The position numbers and the translations under genes are program-made. A DNA stretch of 42,224 bases, taken from Lentisphaerae bacterium ADurb.BinA184. Its GTDB lineage: Bacteria; Verrucomicrobiota; Lentisphaeria; Oligosphaerales; MVZH01. The stretch is taken from positions 1 to 42,224 of the forward strand of contig MVZH01000010.1 in the NCBI GenBank assembly GCA_002068325.1. The letters run 5' to 3'. Positions within the stretch are counted from its first letter, which is position 1. Every line of letters starts with the position of its first letter. This document shows, piece after piece, positions 18,367 through 26,693 of this stretch. The notes beneath the pieces are model-generated. The model made no database searches and was not told the origin of the DNA. It saw nothing but the letters and a program-made list of their open reading frames with translations.

Positions 18367-21300
18367 TTATTGGAGCGTCAGCTCGCCCCAGTTCTTCGGT
18401 TCCATCTGCAGCTCGAACACCGCGTCGTCCACGATGCCGGTGTGCTGGTTGCTCCAGAAGGTGCGCAGGCGCGTGCGCTGGCCGGCGAGGTCGCCGTGGG
18501 TGGCACCGAAGTCGCCGCGCAATACCAAGCCGGCCGCCGGGGTGACGCCGAGGGCAGTCCACGGGATGGCCGCCTCCACGAGGTACCCCTTGCCGGGCTG
18601 AGTCTTCACCTCGGCCTTGGCGTCGGCCACCGCATCAACAAAGTCCATCGTATAGGACTTGACCACGCCGGAGCTGAAGGTCTTGGGTTTCCTGGTTGCG
18701 GAGACTGCACGGAAGAGGACGGCCACGGGTTTGCCCTGGCAGTTGCCGATGGACAGGCGCAGGTCGCCGGCGACTGCCGCCGCGCGGTCCTTGGCCGCCT
18801 TCTCGTCGGTGCCGAGCTGGAGGTCAACGGTGTCGCCGCCGATATACATCTGGGCGGGGTCGGTGGCGCCGTTGACCCAGGGGGTGCTGTCCTTGACATC
18901 CCAGGCGGCGTAGAGGTACTGCTCGTCCCAGGCCAGCACCGTGCGTACCGCGGCGTCGTCCGTCTTCTTGTAGCTTGCCGGCTCAAGGCCCGCGAAATCC
19001 TTGGCCAGATCGCCGGAGAAGGACACCGTCCTCTTCGCCGCCTCCAGGCGTTTCACCCCGGCGGTCTCCTGCAAGTAATCTGCCTTGAACGTGGCCGCGG
19101 TCTTGATGTCATCCGCGCCGATCGTGAGTTTGGCGCCCTTCAGCGCCTTGACCGTGTCGAGGCCGGTCACCTCGACATTCCAGAATCCGGTCTTGCCGGC
19201 CTGGAGGTGGAGCTTGCCGTCCTTGGCCAGGCAGATCGAGCCGCCGAAGTCCTCACCGCCCATGCCGCACGGGGCATTGTCGAGGATGGCGCCCGGCTGC
19301 GCGACCTCGGGGAAGGCCATCTTCATCGGGTCGCCCTGGAAGAGGCGGCTGAGGTAGAAGCCATCCTCGGTCAGGATATGCCATTCGCCGACGTTGGTGG
19401 GAATGACCCAGAGGTTGCCGATCGGGTCAGGGAGCTTCACCGCGCCGCACGGACCGAACGAGCCACGGATCATGCCGACTTCCGCCGGCACGGCGTTGTG
19501 CGAGCCGTGGACGCCAACGAAGCTGTCGGGGTAACTCCAGAGTTCCTTCCCGGTGGCGACACTGTAGCAGCGGAACCAGCCGTTGTTGACCCCGTAATCG
19601 CCGGGCTTGAGCACGGTGGTGGCGTCGGCGGAGCCCCAGCCTGCTGCGGGGAGCTTGGTGCCGTTGGCCAGGTCGTACTGCGGTGCCCCGCAGGCGGTGA
19701 AGCCGGTCACCTTGAACTGATTGTCGCCGGAGTAGAAGGTCATGTCGGGGGTCATGGCCATGTACCAGCCGGAGAGACGGATGATGCCGTCGGCGAGGGT
19801 GACTTCACCGGGCTGCACCTGGCCGTCGTCATTCTGGTCGGCCCAGAATGCGGTCTTGGCGGCGGCGCCGGTCTGGCCGTGGGCGGGCGGCGGGATGTCC
19901 TTGCCGTCCTTGTCGACGAACCAGGCCTTGGCGCGGCGGATCCAGTCGCCCTCGCCACGGCGTTCGAAGAAGCCGATCTCGCCGAGGTCGAAGGCCCAGC
20001 GGGTGGCGACGGCAAGATAGAGCCGGCCGTTGGCGCCGGTGCCGAAGCGCGAGTTCTCCATGCCGTCGCGCGAGATGACGGCCACACAGGCGGCTTTGCC
20101 GGTCTTGGCATCGAGCTTCCATTCGCAACCTTGTCCGACCATGATCATGGGATCCAGCGGGTTGATGGCGCCGCCCAGGGCGCCGTAGCTGGTCGGACCG
20201 AAGAACTCCTTGTACAATGCGCCGGTCTTGACATCCCACACCGAGACGCGTTTCGGCCAGCTGTCGTTTTCCATGACCCAGAGGCGGCCGTTGCCGTCCA
20301 CCGCCATGCCGCCGATAAAACGCATGCCGTCGGGCTGCCACTTGCCCAGCAGCGCCCGTCCGCCCTGACGCCCGATGGTGCCGGTGGCTTTGCCGGCGGC
20401 ATCGTAGACCTTGACCTGGTTGTCGGGTTCGCCGACGCCAACGTAAACGGTGCCCTTGCCGTCGACCGCAATCCCTGCCGCGGCAGTCAGCCCCTGGATG
20501 AACGGTTTGACCTCGCCGGATTCGGGGTTGACGGCCAGGACGGTGGTACCGGCACCGATCACGAACAGCGTGCCGTCCGGGCCGGCCTCGATGTCAACCG
20601 GCTCGGAGACTTTCAACTCCTTGACCAGCTTCCCGCTCGCCGCGTCCAGGACCAGCACCAGATTCTGGGCCCGGTAGCCGACGAAGAGCTTGCCCCTGGC
20701 GGCGGCGAGCGCATTGGCGCGCAGCTTGTCGCGTTCCGCTTCCGGCACGGCCGTCACATACGTGTTTATGGCCAGGTCTGTGGAACCTGTGCCGGCCCAG
20801 CCAGTGAAGCCGCCCTTGGCGTTGTCGACGCGGAAGAGGACGCCGTCCCAGTTCACCGAGTAGACCGTGCCCGCGTCCGCCGCCATGAGCATGGCACCGG
20901 ACATGCCCTGGCGGCTGCAGCGCCAGAGGACGTTGCCATCGCCGTCACAGGCCACGAGCGCCTTGCCCGCCTCGGCGCCGGACCAGCCGAGGTAGACCTG
21001 CCTGCCGTCGCTGGCTGCGCTGATAGGCTGGCCGTGGTCACCGCCCCAGTTGTCCTTTCCCGAGGGGCCGTCCCAGGGCGCCTTGCCGCCGTTGCAGGCC
21101 CAGCCGCGCAGGCGCAGTCCGACCCCGGTGTGCGTCAGGGCGCGCCACGTGTAGTCGCCAGCCGGCACCGGCTCGCCGGGTGTGCGCCAGTTGGGAGTCG
21201 TCAGGCCGTCCCATTTCACTTCATGCTTGCCCTGGGTGTAGAACGCCGAGTTGAGCAATTGCCGCACCACCGTGCCGTCGCCGGCCAGGAGCTGCAGCGA

Positions 21301-22236
21301 GATGTACCCGTCGGCCGGCATCTCGAACTGCACGGTCTTGAACCCCTTGAGTTCCTTGGACTTGATGAGCCCCGTCCAGTCCACCACCGGCACGCCGGTC
21401 AGCGGCGCCTCGGGGCTCGCCTCCATCCGGACCACGAACTCGCGGGCATCCGCCAGGCGCACCGGCCGCGGCGCGACGTTGCCCTTGGCCTCCAGTGATC
21501 CCATCCCCCAGCACTGACTGGCCATGAACGTGAACACACGGTCCGGCGTCACCCCCGGCTTGAAGATGTCCTTGAATGAAATGCGCATGTTCGCTTCGGT
21601 GTTGAAGTTGGGTTCGAGGGTGATCGTGACCTTGTCCCCGGCCTTCGGCGTGTAGCCGTTCGCGCAGAGCAGCTTCCAGGGGATGGCGATCTCCTGCACG
21701 TAGCCTTTGCCGTCCCCGTTCCTGCGGAACTCCTGCACCGCGCCCTTGGTCTGCAGGTCCTTTTCGCCGCCTTGGTCGAATTTGCGCCCCCAGACGGCGT
21801 CGATGACGTCCAGACCGTCGCGGTCGCGCCAGGCCGTGAGGTGGGTGCAGCGCTCCTTGTCGCCTTGATCCGGCTGGGTGATGATGCGCGCCTGCAGGCA
21901 GTCGCCGGCAAAACCGTAGTCACCCTTGCTCGTGCCGGGATTGCTCATCGGCGTCTGGTCGATCCAGCGGGTGAGCAGGTACAGGCTCTCGGCATCGTAC
22001 ATGGCGTGGAACCAGGTGGCCAGTTTCGCGCGCAGATTCTCGGCGTCACCGGTGGTGAAAACGCCGCCGGTGAGATCCCAGTCATCGAACTTGCCGTCGA
22101 CGGCGACTTTGCCCGGTGCAGACAGAATGCGAATGCCGAGGTTCTCGGTTTCGGTGGCGCCAACCGTGCCGCACAGCGCCATCGCCGCCAACAGACCGCC
22201 GGCAACGCCCCTGCACCAACGACCGGGTGCCTTCAT
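18367..22236 (-). CDS. Exported protein, propeller flanked by two CBM9-like domains
   Basis: 1289 residues with a signal peptide (GGLLAAMALCGTVGATE). About 35-230: a DOMON/CBM9-like beta-sandwich (VAVDGKFDDWDLTGG, then FAGDCLQARI and YVQEIAIPWKLL). About 290-350: a FlgD-type Ig-like domain (LLAGDGTVVRQLLNSAFYTQ, HEVKWDGLT). About 390-1000: NHL/PQQ-like propeller repeats (GTVYVGVGEPDNQVKVYDAAG, GRLWVMENDSWPKRVSVWD). About 1070-1289: a second CBM9-like domain with the same landmarks (WDEQYLYAAWDVKD, GGDTVDLQLGTD, YLVEAAIPWTALG). The start at 22236 is fixed by AGGAGG 8 bases upstream; ATGs at 22281 and 22404 lack this. The family is common in Lentisphaerota/Planctomycetes as a presumed polysaccharide-binding secreted protein. 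No catalytic residues are evident. The gene stands alone between debris regions. Confidence 0.85.
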   Translation of the reverse strand: MKAPGRWCRGVAGGLLAAMALCGTVGATETENLGIRILSAPGKVAVDGKFDDWDLTGGVFTTGDAENLRAKLATWFHAMYDAESLYLLTRWIDQTPMSNPGTSKGDYGFAGDCLQARIITQPDQGDKERCTHLTAWRDRDGLDVIDAVWGRKFDQGGEKDLQTKGAVQEFRRNGDGKGYVQEIAIPWKLLCANGYTPKAGDKVTITLEPNFNTEANMRISFKDIFKPGVTPDRVFTFMASQCWGMGSLEAKGNVAPRPVRLADAREFVVRMEASPEAPLTGVPVVDWTGLIKSKELKGFKTVQFEMPADGYISLQLLAGDGTVVRQLLNSAFYTQGKHEVKWDGLTTPNWRTPGEPVPAGDYTWRALTHTGVGLRLRGWACNGGKAPWDGPSGKDNWGGDHGQPISAASDGRQVYLGWSGAEAGKALVACDGDGNVLWRCSRQGMSGAMLMAADAGTVYSVNWDGVLFRVDNAKGGFTGWAGTGSTDLAINTYVTAVPEAERDKLRANALAAARGKLFVGYRAQNLVLVLDAASGKLVKELKVSEPVDIEAGPDGTLFVIGAGTTVLAVNPESGEVKPFIQGLTAAAGIAVDGKGTVYVGVGEPDNQVKVYDAAGKATGTIGRQGGRALLGKWQPDGMRFIGGMAVDGNGRLWVMENDSWPKRVSVWDVKTGALYKEFFGPTSYGALGGAINPLDPMIMVGQGCEWKLDAKTGKAACVAVISRDGMENSRFGTGANGRLYLAVATRWAFDLGEIGFFERRGEGDWIRRAKAWFVDKDGKDIPPPAHGQTGAAAKTAFWADQNDDGQVQPGEVTLADGIIRLSGWYMAMTPDMTFYSGDNQFKVTGFTACGAPQYDLANGTKLPAAGWGSADATTVLKPGDYGVNNGWFRCYSVATGKELWSYPDSFVGVHGSHNAVPAEVGMIRGSFGPCGAVKLPDPIGNLWVIPTNVGEWHILTEDGFYLSRLFQGDPMKMAFPEVAQPGAILDNAPCGMGGEDFGGSICLAKDGKLHLQAGKTGFWNVEVTGLDTVKALKGAKLTIGADDIKTAATFKADYLQETAGVKRLEAAKRTVSFSGDLAKDFAGLEPASYKKTDDAAVRTVLAWDEQYLYAAWDVKDSTPWVNGATDPAQMYIGGDTVDLQLGTDEKAAKDRAAAVAGDLRLSIGNCQGKPVAVLFRAVSATRKPKTFSSGVVKSYTMDFVDAVADAKAEVKTQPGKGYLVEAAIPWTALGVTPAAGLVLRGDFGATHGDLAGQRTRLRTFWSNQHTGIVDDAVFELQMEPKNWGELTLQ

Positions 22237-22339
22237 CAGAGAGTCCTCCTGTTTCGGCGTAGTGATCAGATGCTGTGACATTGTGCTTCTCCAGGGGTTG
22301 CGGGTCTGCTGGGATGGTGCCTGTCTCTCAAGGGCCGGA

Positions 22340-22591
22340 CTACTTCCTCGCCATCGTGCAGGTGACATCCGCCGAAGCGGCCAGGCTGAGGTTGTCAACC
22401 TCACCGGCCTTCATCGGCGACTCGATGCCGTTCCCGCCAGGCTTGACCTCCTTGCCGTTGACGCGCCAGGCGATGAACGTCGGAACCTGCTGGTCGAAAG
22501 GCCTGCCAAACTGGGCCGGGCCGATCGGCAGCACGCCGTCGGCCGGGGCCTTGACCGGGGTGAGGGTCTGGTACTGCGGCAGCCACGTGCG
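22340..22591 (-). pseudogene. C-terminal remnant of an exported or glycan-related protein
   Basis: An 83-codon reading that opens right after a stop (22592-22594) with no start codon at its head: RTWLPQYQTLTPVKAPADGV, then LPIGPAQFGRPFDQQVPTF, ending NLSLAASADVTCTMARK. The text is clearly protein-like and lines up as the end of a larger protein; the rest is missing. I cannot name the parent family. It lies 103 bases upstream of the 1289-residue gene, same strand. Confidence 0.5.
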
Positions 22592-23395
22592 CTAACGACC
22601 AGATGATGACCTGACGGGCAAGCCGGAAACGGGTTGACACTCCCCAAGAGGATCTCAGAGAGATCCGGAAGCAGTGACCAGCATGAGCGTCAATGTAGTT
22701 CAGGAGAGCGGAAAAGACCAGGGGAAGCGGTGTGAACCTGGGGGGGGGACTGTTTGTCTGCTGGAGAGGTGCGCGCACGCGATCACCCGCACAGCTTCGG
22801 CTGTGCCGGTTCACCTGAAACTGGACTTTCCCCGAACGGCAGTAGGGTATCGCCAGCCAGAGGAAAGGCCAGCCATGTCGAACGAAGTCAGCACGGCCCG
22901 CAGGCCGTTCAGTTCGCAGGACAAGGTTCGCATCATCAAGCAGCACCTGGTGGAGAGGACGCCGGTCTCCGATCTGTGTGACCGGCACACGGCGTGCCCA
23001 TGGCAAGAGAACCATCCTGTTTGGCTATGATGTTACCAATCGTCTCGAAATAGTCCAGACCTTTTCCCCTGGAGCCGGCGGACTCCGCCGGTACGTCTTC
23101 AAGTTCAGACAATTATGAGACGATCAGTAACGTCCGCGCGAAACTGAAGACCGTGGTTGCGGAGTTCTGGCCTTTCGAGGCACACGAACCAGATCTCTCC
23201 CGTGCGTGTCGCCCGCCGTTCAGTGACAGGCGTCACCGGTGAGGGGCCGCGCATCCGTGCGGGGAGAAGGGGAGCGACATCGCAGAATCAGGCCACACGA
23301 AGGCCAGCCTGGCACTGCGGGTCGTGTCGGCCCAGTGAGGGGGGCGGTTGGACGTTGCCGGGGCAGGCGTTGCCAGGCACCGGGCGGAGGGGAGG
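22592..23395. other. Gene-poor debris region
   Basis: Contains the IS3-type OrfA head at 22875-22993. A perfect hairpin GGATCTC-AGA-GAGATCC is at 22650-22666, 10 bases after a TTGACA-like hexamer. Short protein-like readings lie at about 22998-23115 (TILFGYDVTNRLEIVQTFSP) and 23100-23230 (YETISNVRAKLKTVVAEFWP), each cut by stops. I see no intact gene. Confidence 0.4.
22875..22993 (+). mobile_element. N-terminal fragment of IS3-type transposase OrfA
   Basis: Starts ATG with AGGAAAGG upstream and reads MSNEVSTARRPFSSQDKVRI, then IKQHLVERTPVSDLCDRHT, before diverging into unrelated sequence. KVRIIKQHLVERxPVSDLC is the first helix-turn-helix part of OrfA in many IS3-family elements; normally a QPTxFYxWQ motif follows and is absent. 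About 40 residues remain, so it cannot act. The sequence just upstream (about 22802-22850, with ACCTGAAACTGGACTTTCC) may be the element's left end. Confidence 0.6.
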
Positions 23396-25831
23396 CTACC
23401 GTGGCGGGCCCTCGATGCGCTCGTACGGCCACATGTCAATGCCGCCGTCCATGACGCGGACTTTGCCGAAGCCGGCTGCCCCCAGGATCAGGGCCGCCTC
23501 GTAGGCCTTGAGTCCGACTTGGCAGAGCGTGACGATCTCGGCGTCCCGGCGCAGTTCCGCCAGGCGGCTGCGCAGGGCGCCGAGGGGGATCAGGGTGGTG
23601 CCCGGCAGGCGGACGCGCTCGTACTCCTCGTGGGTGCGCACGTCGAGGAAGAGGAAGTCGTGGTGTTCGCGCTGCAGGCGATGGACGTCGTCGGCGGCGA
23701 TGCTGAGCATGGCACCGGCGAGTTTGTTCTTGGCGACGTTGGCGGCGGTGATCAGGTTGTCCATGGCCGGCGAGAAGGGGGGGGCGTAGCCGAGGTCGAG
23801 GCCGGCGACCTGGTCCACGGTCATGCCGGCGGCGATGGCGGTGGCGGCCACATCGATGCGCTTGGCCCCTTCGCCGGGGCCGACCACCTGGGCGCCGAGG
23901 AGGCGGCGGCTGTCGGCGTCAACCACCAGCTTGAGCAGGATGGGCCGGGCCGCAGGCATGAAGTGTTCGCGGTCCGGGGCCGGGATGAGGGCCGTCGCCA
24001 CCCGCTGCCCGCGGGCCGTGGCCTGACTCTCCGAGAGGCCGGTCCGGCCGATGCAGAAGCCGAACGCCTCGCAGAGCGTGGTGCCCAGCACGCCGGGGAA
24101 GGCCTCGGTGCCGCCGCAGATGTTGATGGCCGCGACCCGGCCCTGCTTGTTGGCGGTCGAGCCGAGCGGCACATAGGCGGGTTCGCCGGTGAGCAGATTG
24201 CGGACTTCGCAACAGTCGCCGGCGGCGTAGATGTCGGGGTCGGAGGTGCGCTGGGTGGGGTCAACGGCGATGGCGCCGGTCGGCCCGAGAGCCAGGCCGG
24301 CCTGGACGGCGAGCGCGGTCTCGGGGCGCACGCCGGCGGCGACGATGACCAAGTCGGCGGGCAGGCGGACCGCGCCGAGGTTGACCGCCTGCACCTCGCC
24401 GTCGCCGTTGCCTTCGAGGGCGTGCCCGCGGGTGCCGGTCAGCACGCGCACCCCGTTGGCTTCGAGGTGGTTTTCCACCAGCCTGGCCATTTCCCAGTCG
24501 AGCATGCCGAGGATCTGGCGGCGCACTTCGACGATGGTGACCCGGCAGCCGCGCGCGGCCAGCGCCTGGGTGATCTCGACGCCGAGGAGGCCGCCGCCGA
24601 GGATGACCACGTCGCGGGCCCGGCCGCGGGCCAGCAGTGCGCGGATGCCCTCGGCATCGAAGACGCCATGGAGGGTGAAGACGTTGCGCAGTCCGACGCC
24701 GGGCAGGTCGGGCACGACCGGGCGGGCGCCGGTGGCCAGCACCAGTTTGTCGTAGGCCAGCCACGAATCCTCGCCGCCGAGGGTTGAGCGGATGCGCACC
24801 CGATGCCCGGCCCGGTCAATTTCCGTGGCCTCCGTGCGGTTCATCACGGTGACGTTCTTGACGTTCTGGAAGAAGACCGGGTCGCGGACGCCGCCGACCG
24901 CGGTGGAGAGGAGCTGTTTCTGCTCCTTGACGACGCCCGAGACGTAGTAGGGGAAGCCGCAGCCGGCGTAGGAGAGGATTTCGCCGCGGTCGATGACGGT
25001 GACGTCGGTGTCCGGCCGCAGGCGGATGATTTTCGAGGCGACCTTGGGGCCGGCGGCGACCCCGCCGATGATCACGACGCGCATGCGGCGGCCCTCGGGC
25101 GACGGCTCGCTCGGGCCGGGGGCCGGGGCCAGGGGAAGTGTCATGCGAAAGAGGGCGCCGCCCAGCGGCGAGTCCTCGACGCCGATCTGTCCGGAGAGGG
25201 CGACGACGATGCTCCTGACCAGCGCCAGCCCCAGCCCTGTGCCGGGCCGGGCCGAGGCCCGCGCCTCGGGCGTACGGTAGAACGGCTCGAAGATCGCCGC
25301 ACGGTTCTCGGGGCGCACGCCGATGCCGCTGTCGGCGACCGTGATGCAGAACGCGGACGGCTCGAGCGCGGCCTCCACCGCGAGCCGGATGCGGCCGCCG
25401 GCCGGCGTGTACTTGACCGCATTGCTGAGCAGGGCGTTGAGGGCTTCGGTCAGCCCGTCATCGGTGGCCAGAAGCCAGGCGGGTTCGAGGCGGACGTCGG
25501 TGGCCAGGACGATGTCGCGTCGGGCGGCCTCCTCGGCGAAGCGGGCGTGGGCGCGGCGGACAGTGGCGGCCGCGTTGATGGCGCCGTGCACGTCGCCGAT
25601 GACCGCCTGGGGTTGCACGACGGCGAGTACGCGCCGGGCGGTGGCGATGGCCTCCTCGATGCGTCCGTCGGCGCGGGAGAGCAGATCGAGCTGCTGCGGC
25701 GTCAGGGGGCCGGCGTACTCGCCCAGCAGGGTCTTGATGATCGAGCCGGCGGCGCCCACCGGGGCGCGCATCTGGTGGGCGACGAGCGAGGCGATGCGCG
25801 CGATGTCGTCGTTGCTCAGGTGAGTGCTCAT
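23396..25831 (-). CDS. Fused histidine kinase, CoA-disulfide-reductase-type flavoprotein and rhodanese
   Basis: 811 residues in one uninterrupted frame. 1-245: histidine kinase core without sensor or membrane helix, with H-box AHQMRAP (His19), N-box NALLSNAVKYTP (about 132-143), G1 DSGIG (168), F-box FEPFYR (181) and G2 GTGLGLALV (198). 250-700: FAD/NAD(P)H disulfide oxidoreductase of the CoA-disulfide reductase/NADH oxidase group, with FAD fold VIIGGVAAG (253-261), redox Cys291 in SYAGCGFPYY, NAD fold VILGGGLLGVE (409-419) and FAD motif DIYAAGDCC (533-541). About 705-811: rhodanese with FLDVRTHEEY and active Cys770 in TLCQVG. Enzymes with flavoprotein plus rhodanese are known and handle CoA or sulfur persulfides; the kinase in front is the odd part. 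An in-frame ATG at 25084 with GAGGG 6 bases upstream could also start the flavoprotein alone. The start at 25831 has AAGG 6 bases upstream. No response regulator lies nearby. Confidence 0.9.
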   Translation of the reverse strand: MSTHLSNDDIARIASLVAHQMRAPVGAAGSIIKTLLGEYAGPLTPQQLDLLSRADGRIEEAIATARRVLAVVQPQAVIGDVHGAINAAATVRRAHARFAEEAARRDIVLATDVRLEPAWLLATDDGLTEALNALLSNAVKYTPAGGRIRLAVEAALEPSAFCITVADSGIGVRPENRAAIFEPFYRTPEARASARPGTGLGLALVRSIVVALSGQIGVEDSPLGGALFRMTLPLAPAPGPSEPSPEGRRMRVVIIGGVAAGPKVASKIIRLRPDTDVTVIDRGEILSYAGCGFPYYVSGVVKEQKQLLSTAVGGVRDPVFFQNVKNVTVMNRTEATEIDRAGHRVRIRSTLGGEDSWLAYDKLVLATGARPVVPDLPGVGLRNVFTLHGVFDAEGIRALLARGRARDVVILGGGLLGVEITQALAARGCRVTIVEVRRQILGMLDWEMARLVENHLEANGVRVLTGTRGHALEGNGDGEVQAVNLGAVRLPADLVIVAAGVRPETALAVQAGLALGPTGAIAVDPTQRTSDPDIYAAGDCCEVRNLLTGEPAYVPLGSTANKQGRVAAINICGGTEAFPGVLGTTLCEAFGFCIGRTGLSESQATARGQRVATALIPAPDREHFMPAARPILLKLVVDADSRRLLGAQVVGPGEGAKRIDVAATAIAAGMTVDQVAGLDLGYAPPFSPAMDNLITAANVAKNKLAGAMLSIAADDVHRLQREHHDFLFLDVRTHEEYERVRLPGTTLIPLGALRSRLAELRRDAEIVTLCQVGLKAYEAALILGAAGFGKVRVMDGGIDMWPYERIEGPPR

Positions 25832-26108
25832 GACAAACCTTACCGGCGGGGCGCCGCTTTGTCAACGGGGAGGCGCCGGTCATTTCGTTCTCGGTCAGGC
25901 AGTGGGGAAGGGGGTAGCGCGGCAGGGGGGGGCGGACCTCCGTGTCCGTCGGGGTCAATCAGAAAGCCAGGTCTGTCTGGGGCGACTTGGACGCCACGGA
26001 GGGCGTCCCTCCAGCGTGCCGGTCATGACGCGGGCACCACGGAGGGCGTCCCTCCAGCGTGCTGCTCACGATTTGGGTGCCGCGGTGGGCCGCGGCCTTG
26101 ACCGGTGG
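25832..26108. repeat. Repeat-rich spacer with hairpins
   Basis: Between the rescue-factor gene and the kinase fusion. Holds one imperfect copy of the GGCGGAC-CTCCGT-GTCCGNC hairpin (25931-25950) and a 26-base direct repeat, listed separately. No coding sequence seen. Confidence 0.6.
25994..26062. repeat. 26-base direct repeat pair with internal hairpin
   Basis: Two identical copies (25994-26019 and 26037-26062) of CCACGGAGGGCGTCCCTCC followed by AGCGTGC, 17 bases apart. Each holds the stem GGAGGG/CCCTCC with loop CGT. Placed just after the rescue-factor gene, they could stop transcription, though no T-run follows. Confidence 0.7.
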
Positions 26109-26603
26109 TCACGGCATGCGCAGGGGCTTCAGTCCGGCGGCCAGGCGTCTCTGGTTGAGGTGCTGCCAGGCCTGGGGATCGCCGGCGAGGTCGCGCACGA
26201 GCCGGCCAGTGCTGGTGCCGCAGGCGGCCGCCGCGTCGCTGATGCGGCCACAGTGTGTCTCGATGAGATCGAGGACGGCGGCCAGCCACAGCAGGTAGTC
26301 GTCCGATCGGCGGCCGGCTGGGCAGACCAGGGACAGCCGGCCGGCGGGGGCGGGCTGCCGCCATTCGAGGGCCAGGCGGTGGCGAAGCTGGCGCAGTGCG
26401 CGGGCCCGGTTCTGGAGCTGGGAGCGCGTCTCGTCGTTGACGGCCGAGAGCGCGGTGGCAAGGTGCGTCACGCGGACGGCCGACTCGGTGACGTTGCGTT
26501 TCTGGCCGCCGCGGCCGCTGCCGCGGAACGTATCGACCCGGCAGTGGCGCAGGAGTTCGTCATCCGGCATCCTCAGGATCTCGTCGCGCGTGGGGTCGGG
26601 CAT
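26109..26603 (-). CDS. Peptide chain release factor-like ribosome rescue protein
   Basis: 164 residues. The GGQ peptidyl-tRNA hydrolysis loop is at 32-34, in the class I context SGRGGQKRNVTESAVRVTH, and a basic helix follows (QLQNRARALRQLRHRLAL). The stop-codon recognition domains of RF1/RF2 are absent, as in rescue factors of the ArfB/mtRF-R type. The C-terminal 80 residues (LIETHCGRISDAAAACGTST) are an extra helical domain. The start at 26603 is preferred over 26624 because GGAG lies 7 bases before it. It follows hypB on the same strand after 90 bases and may be read from the same transcript. The function on stalled ribosomes is inferred from the family. Confidence 0.85.
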   Translation of the reverse strand: MPDPTRDEILRMPDDELLRHCRVDTFRGSGRGGQKRNVTESAVRVTHLATALSAVNDETRSQLQNRARALRQLRHRLALEWRQPAPAGRLSLVCPAGRRSDDYLLWLAAVLDLIETHCGRISDAAAACGTSTGRLVRDLAGDPQAWQHLNQRRLAAGLKPLRMP

Positions 26604-26693
26604 GGGTAGACTCCGGCAGGCCAAGGGCGGCGCGGACCGTCGGGCGACGTCCCCCGGCGCGGGTTGCGGCTGCCGCGCGAGGCGGGGCGATGG

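Noticed and set aside
17854..21498. Plus-strand open frame of 1214 codons
   Set aside because: Antisense to the CBM9/propeller protein; no signal, domain or ribosome site fits.
22634..22666. TTGACA followed by GGATCTC-AGA-GAGATCC as a promoter/operator
   Set aside because: No -10 sequence at the right distance and no intact gene downstream; kept only as a hairpin in the debris region.
22998..23230. Protein-like snippets after the IS3 fragment
   Set aside because: Each is under 50 residues, in different frames and bounded by stops; not enough to call a gene.
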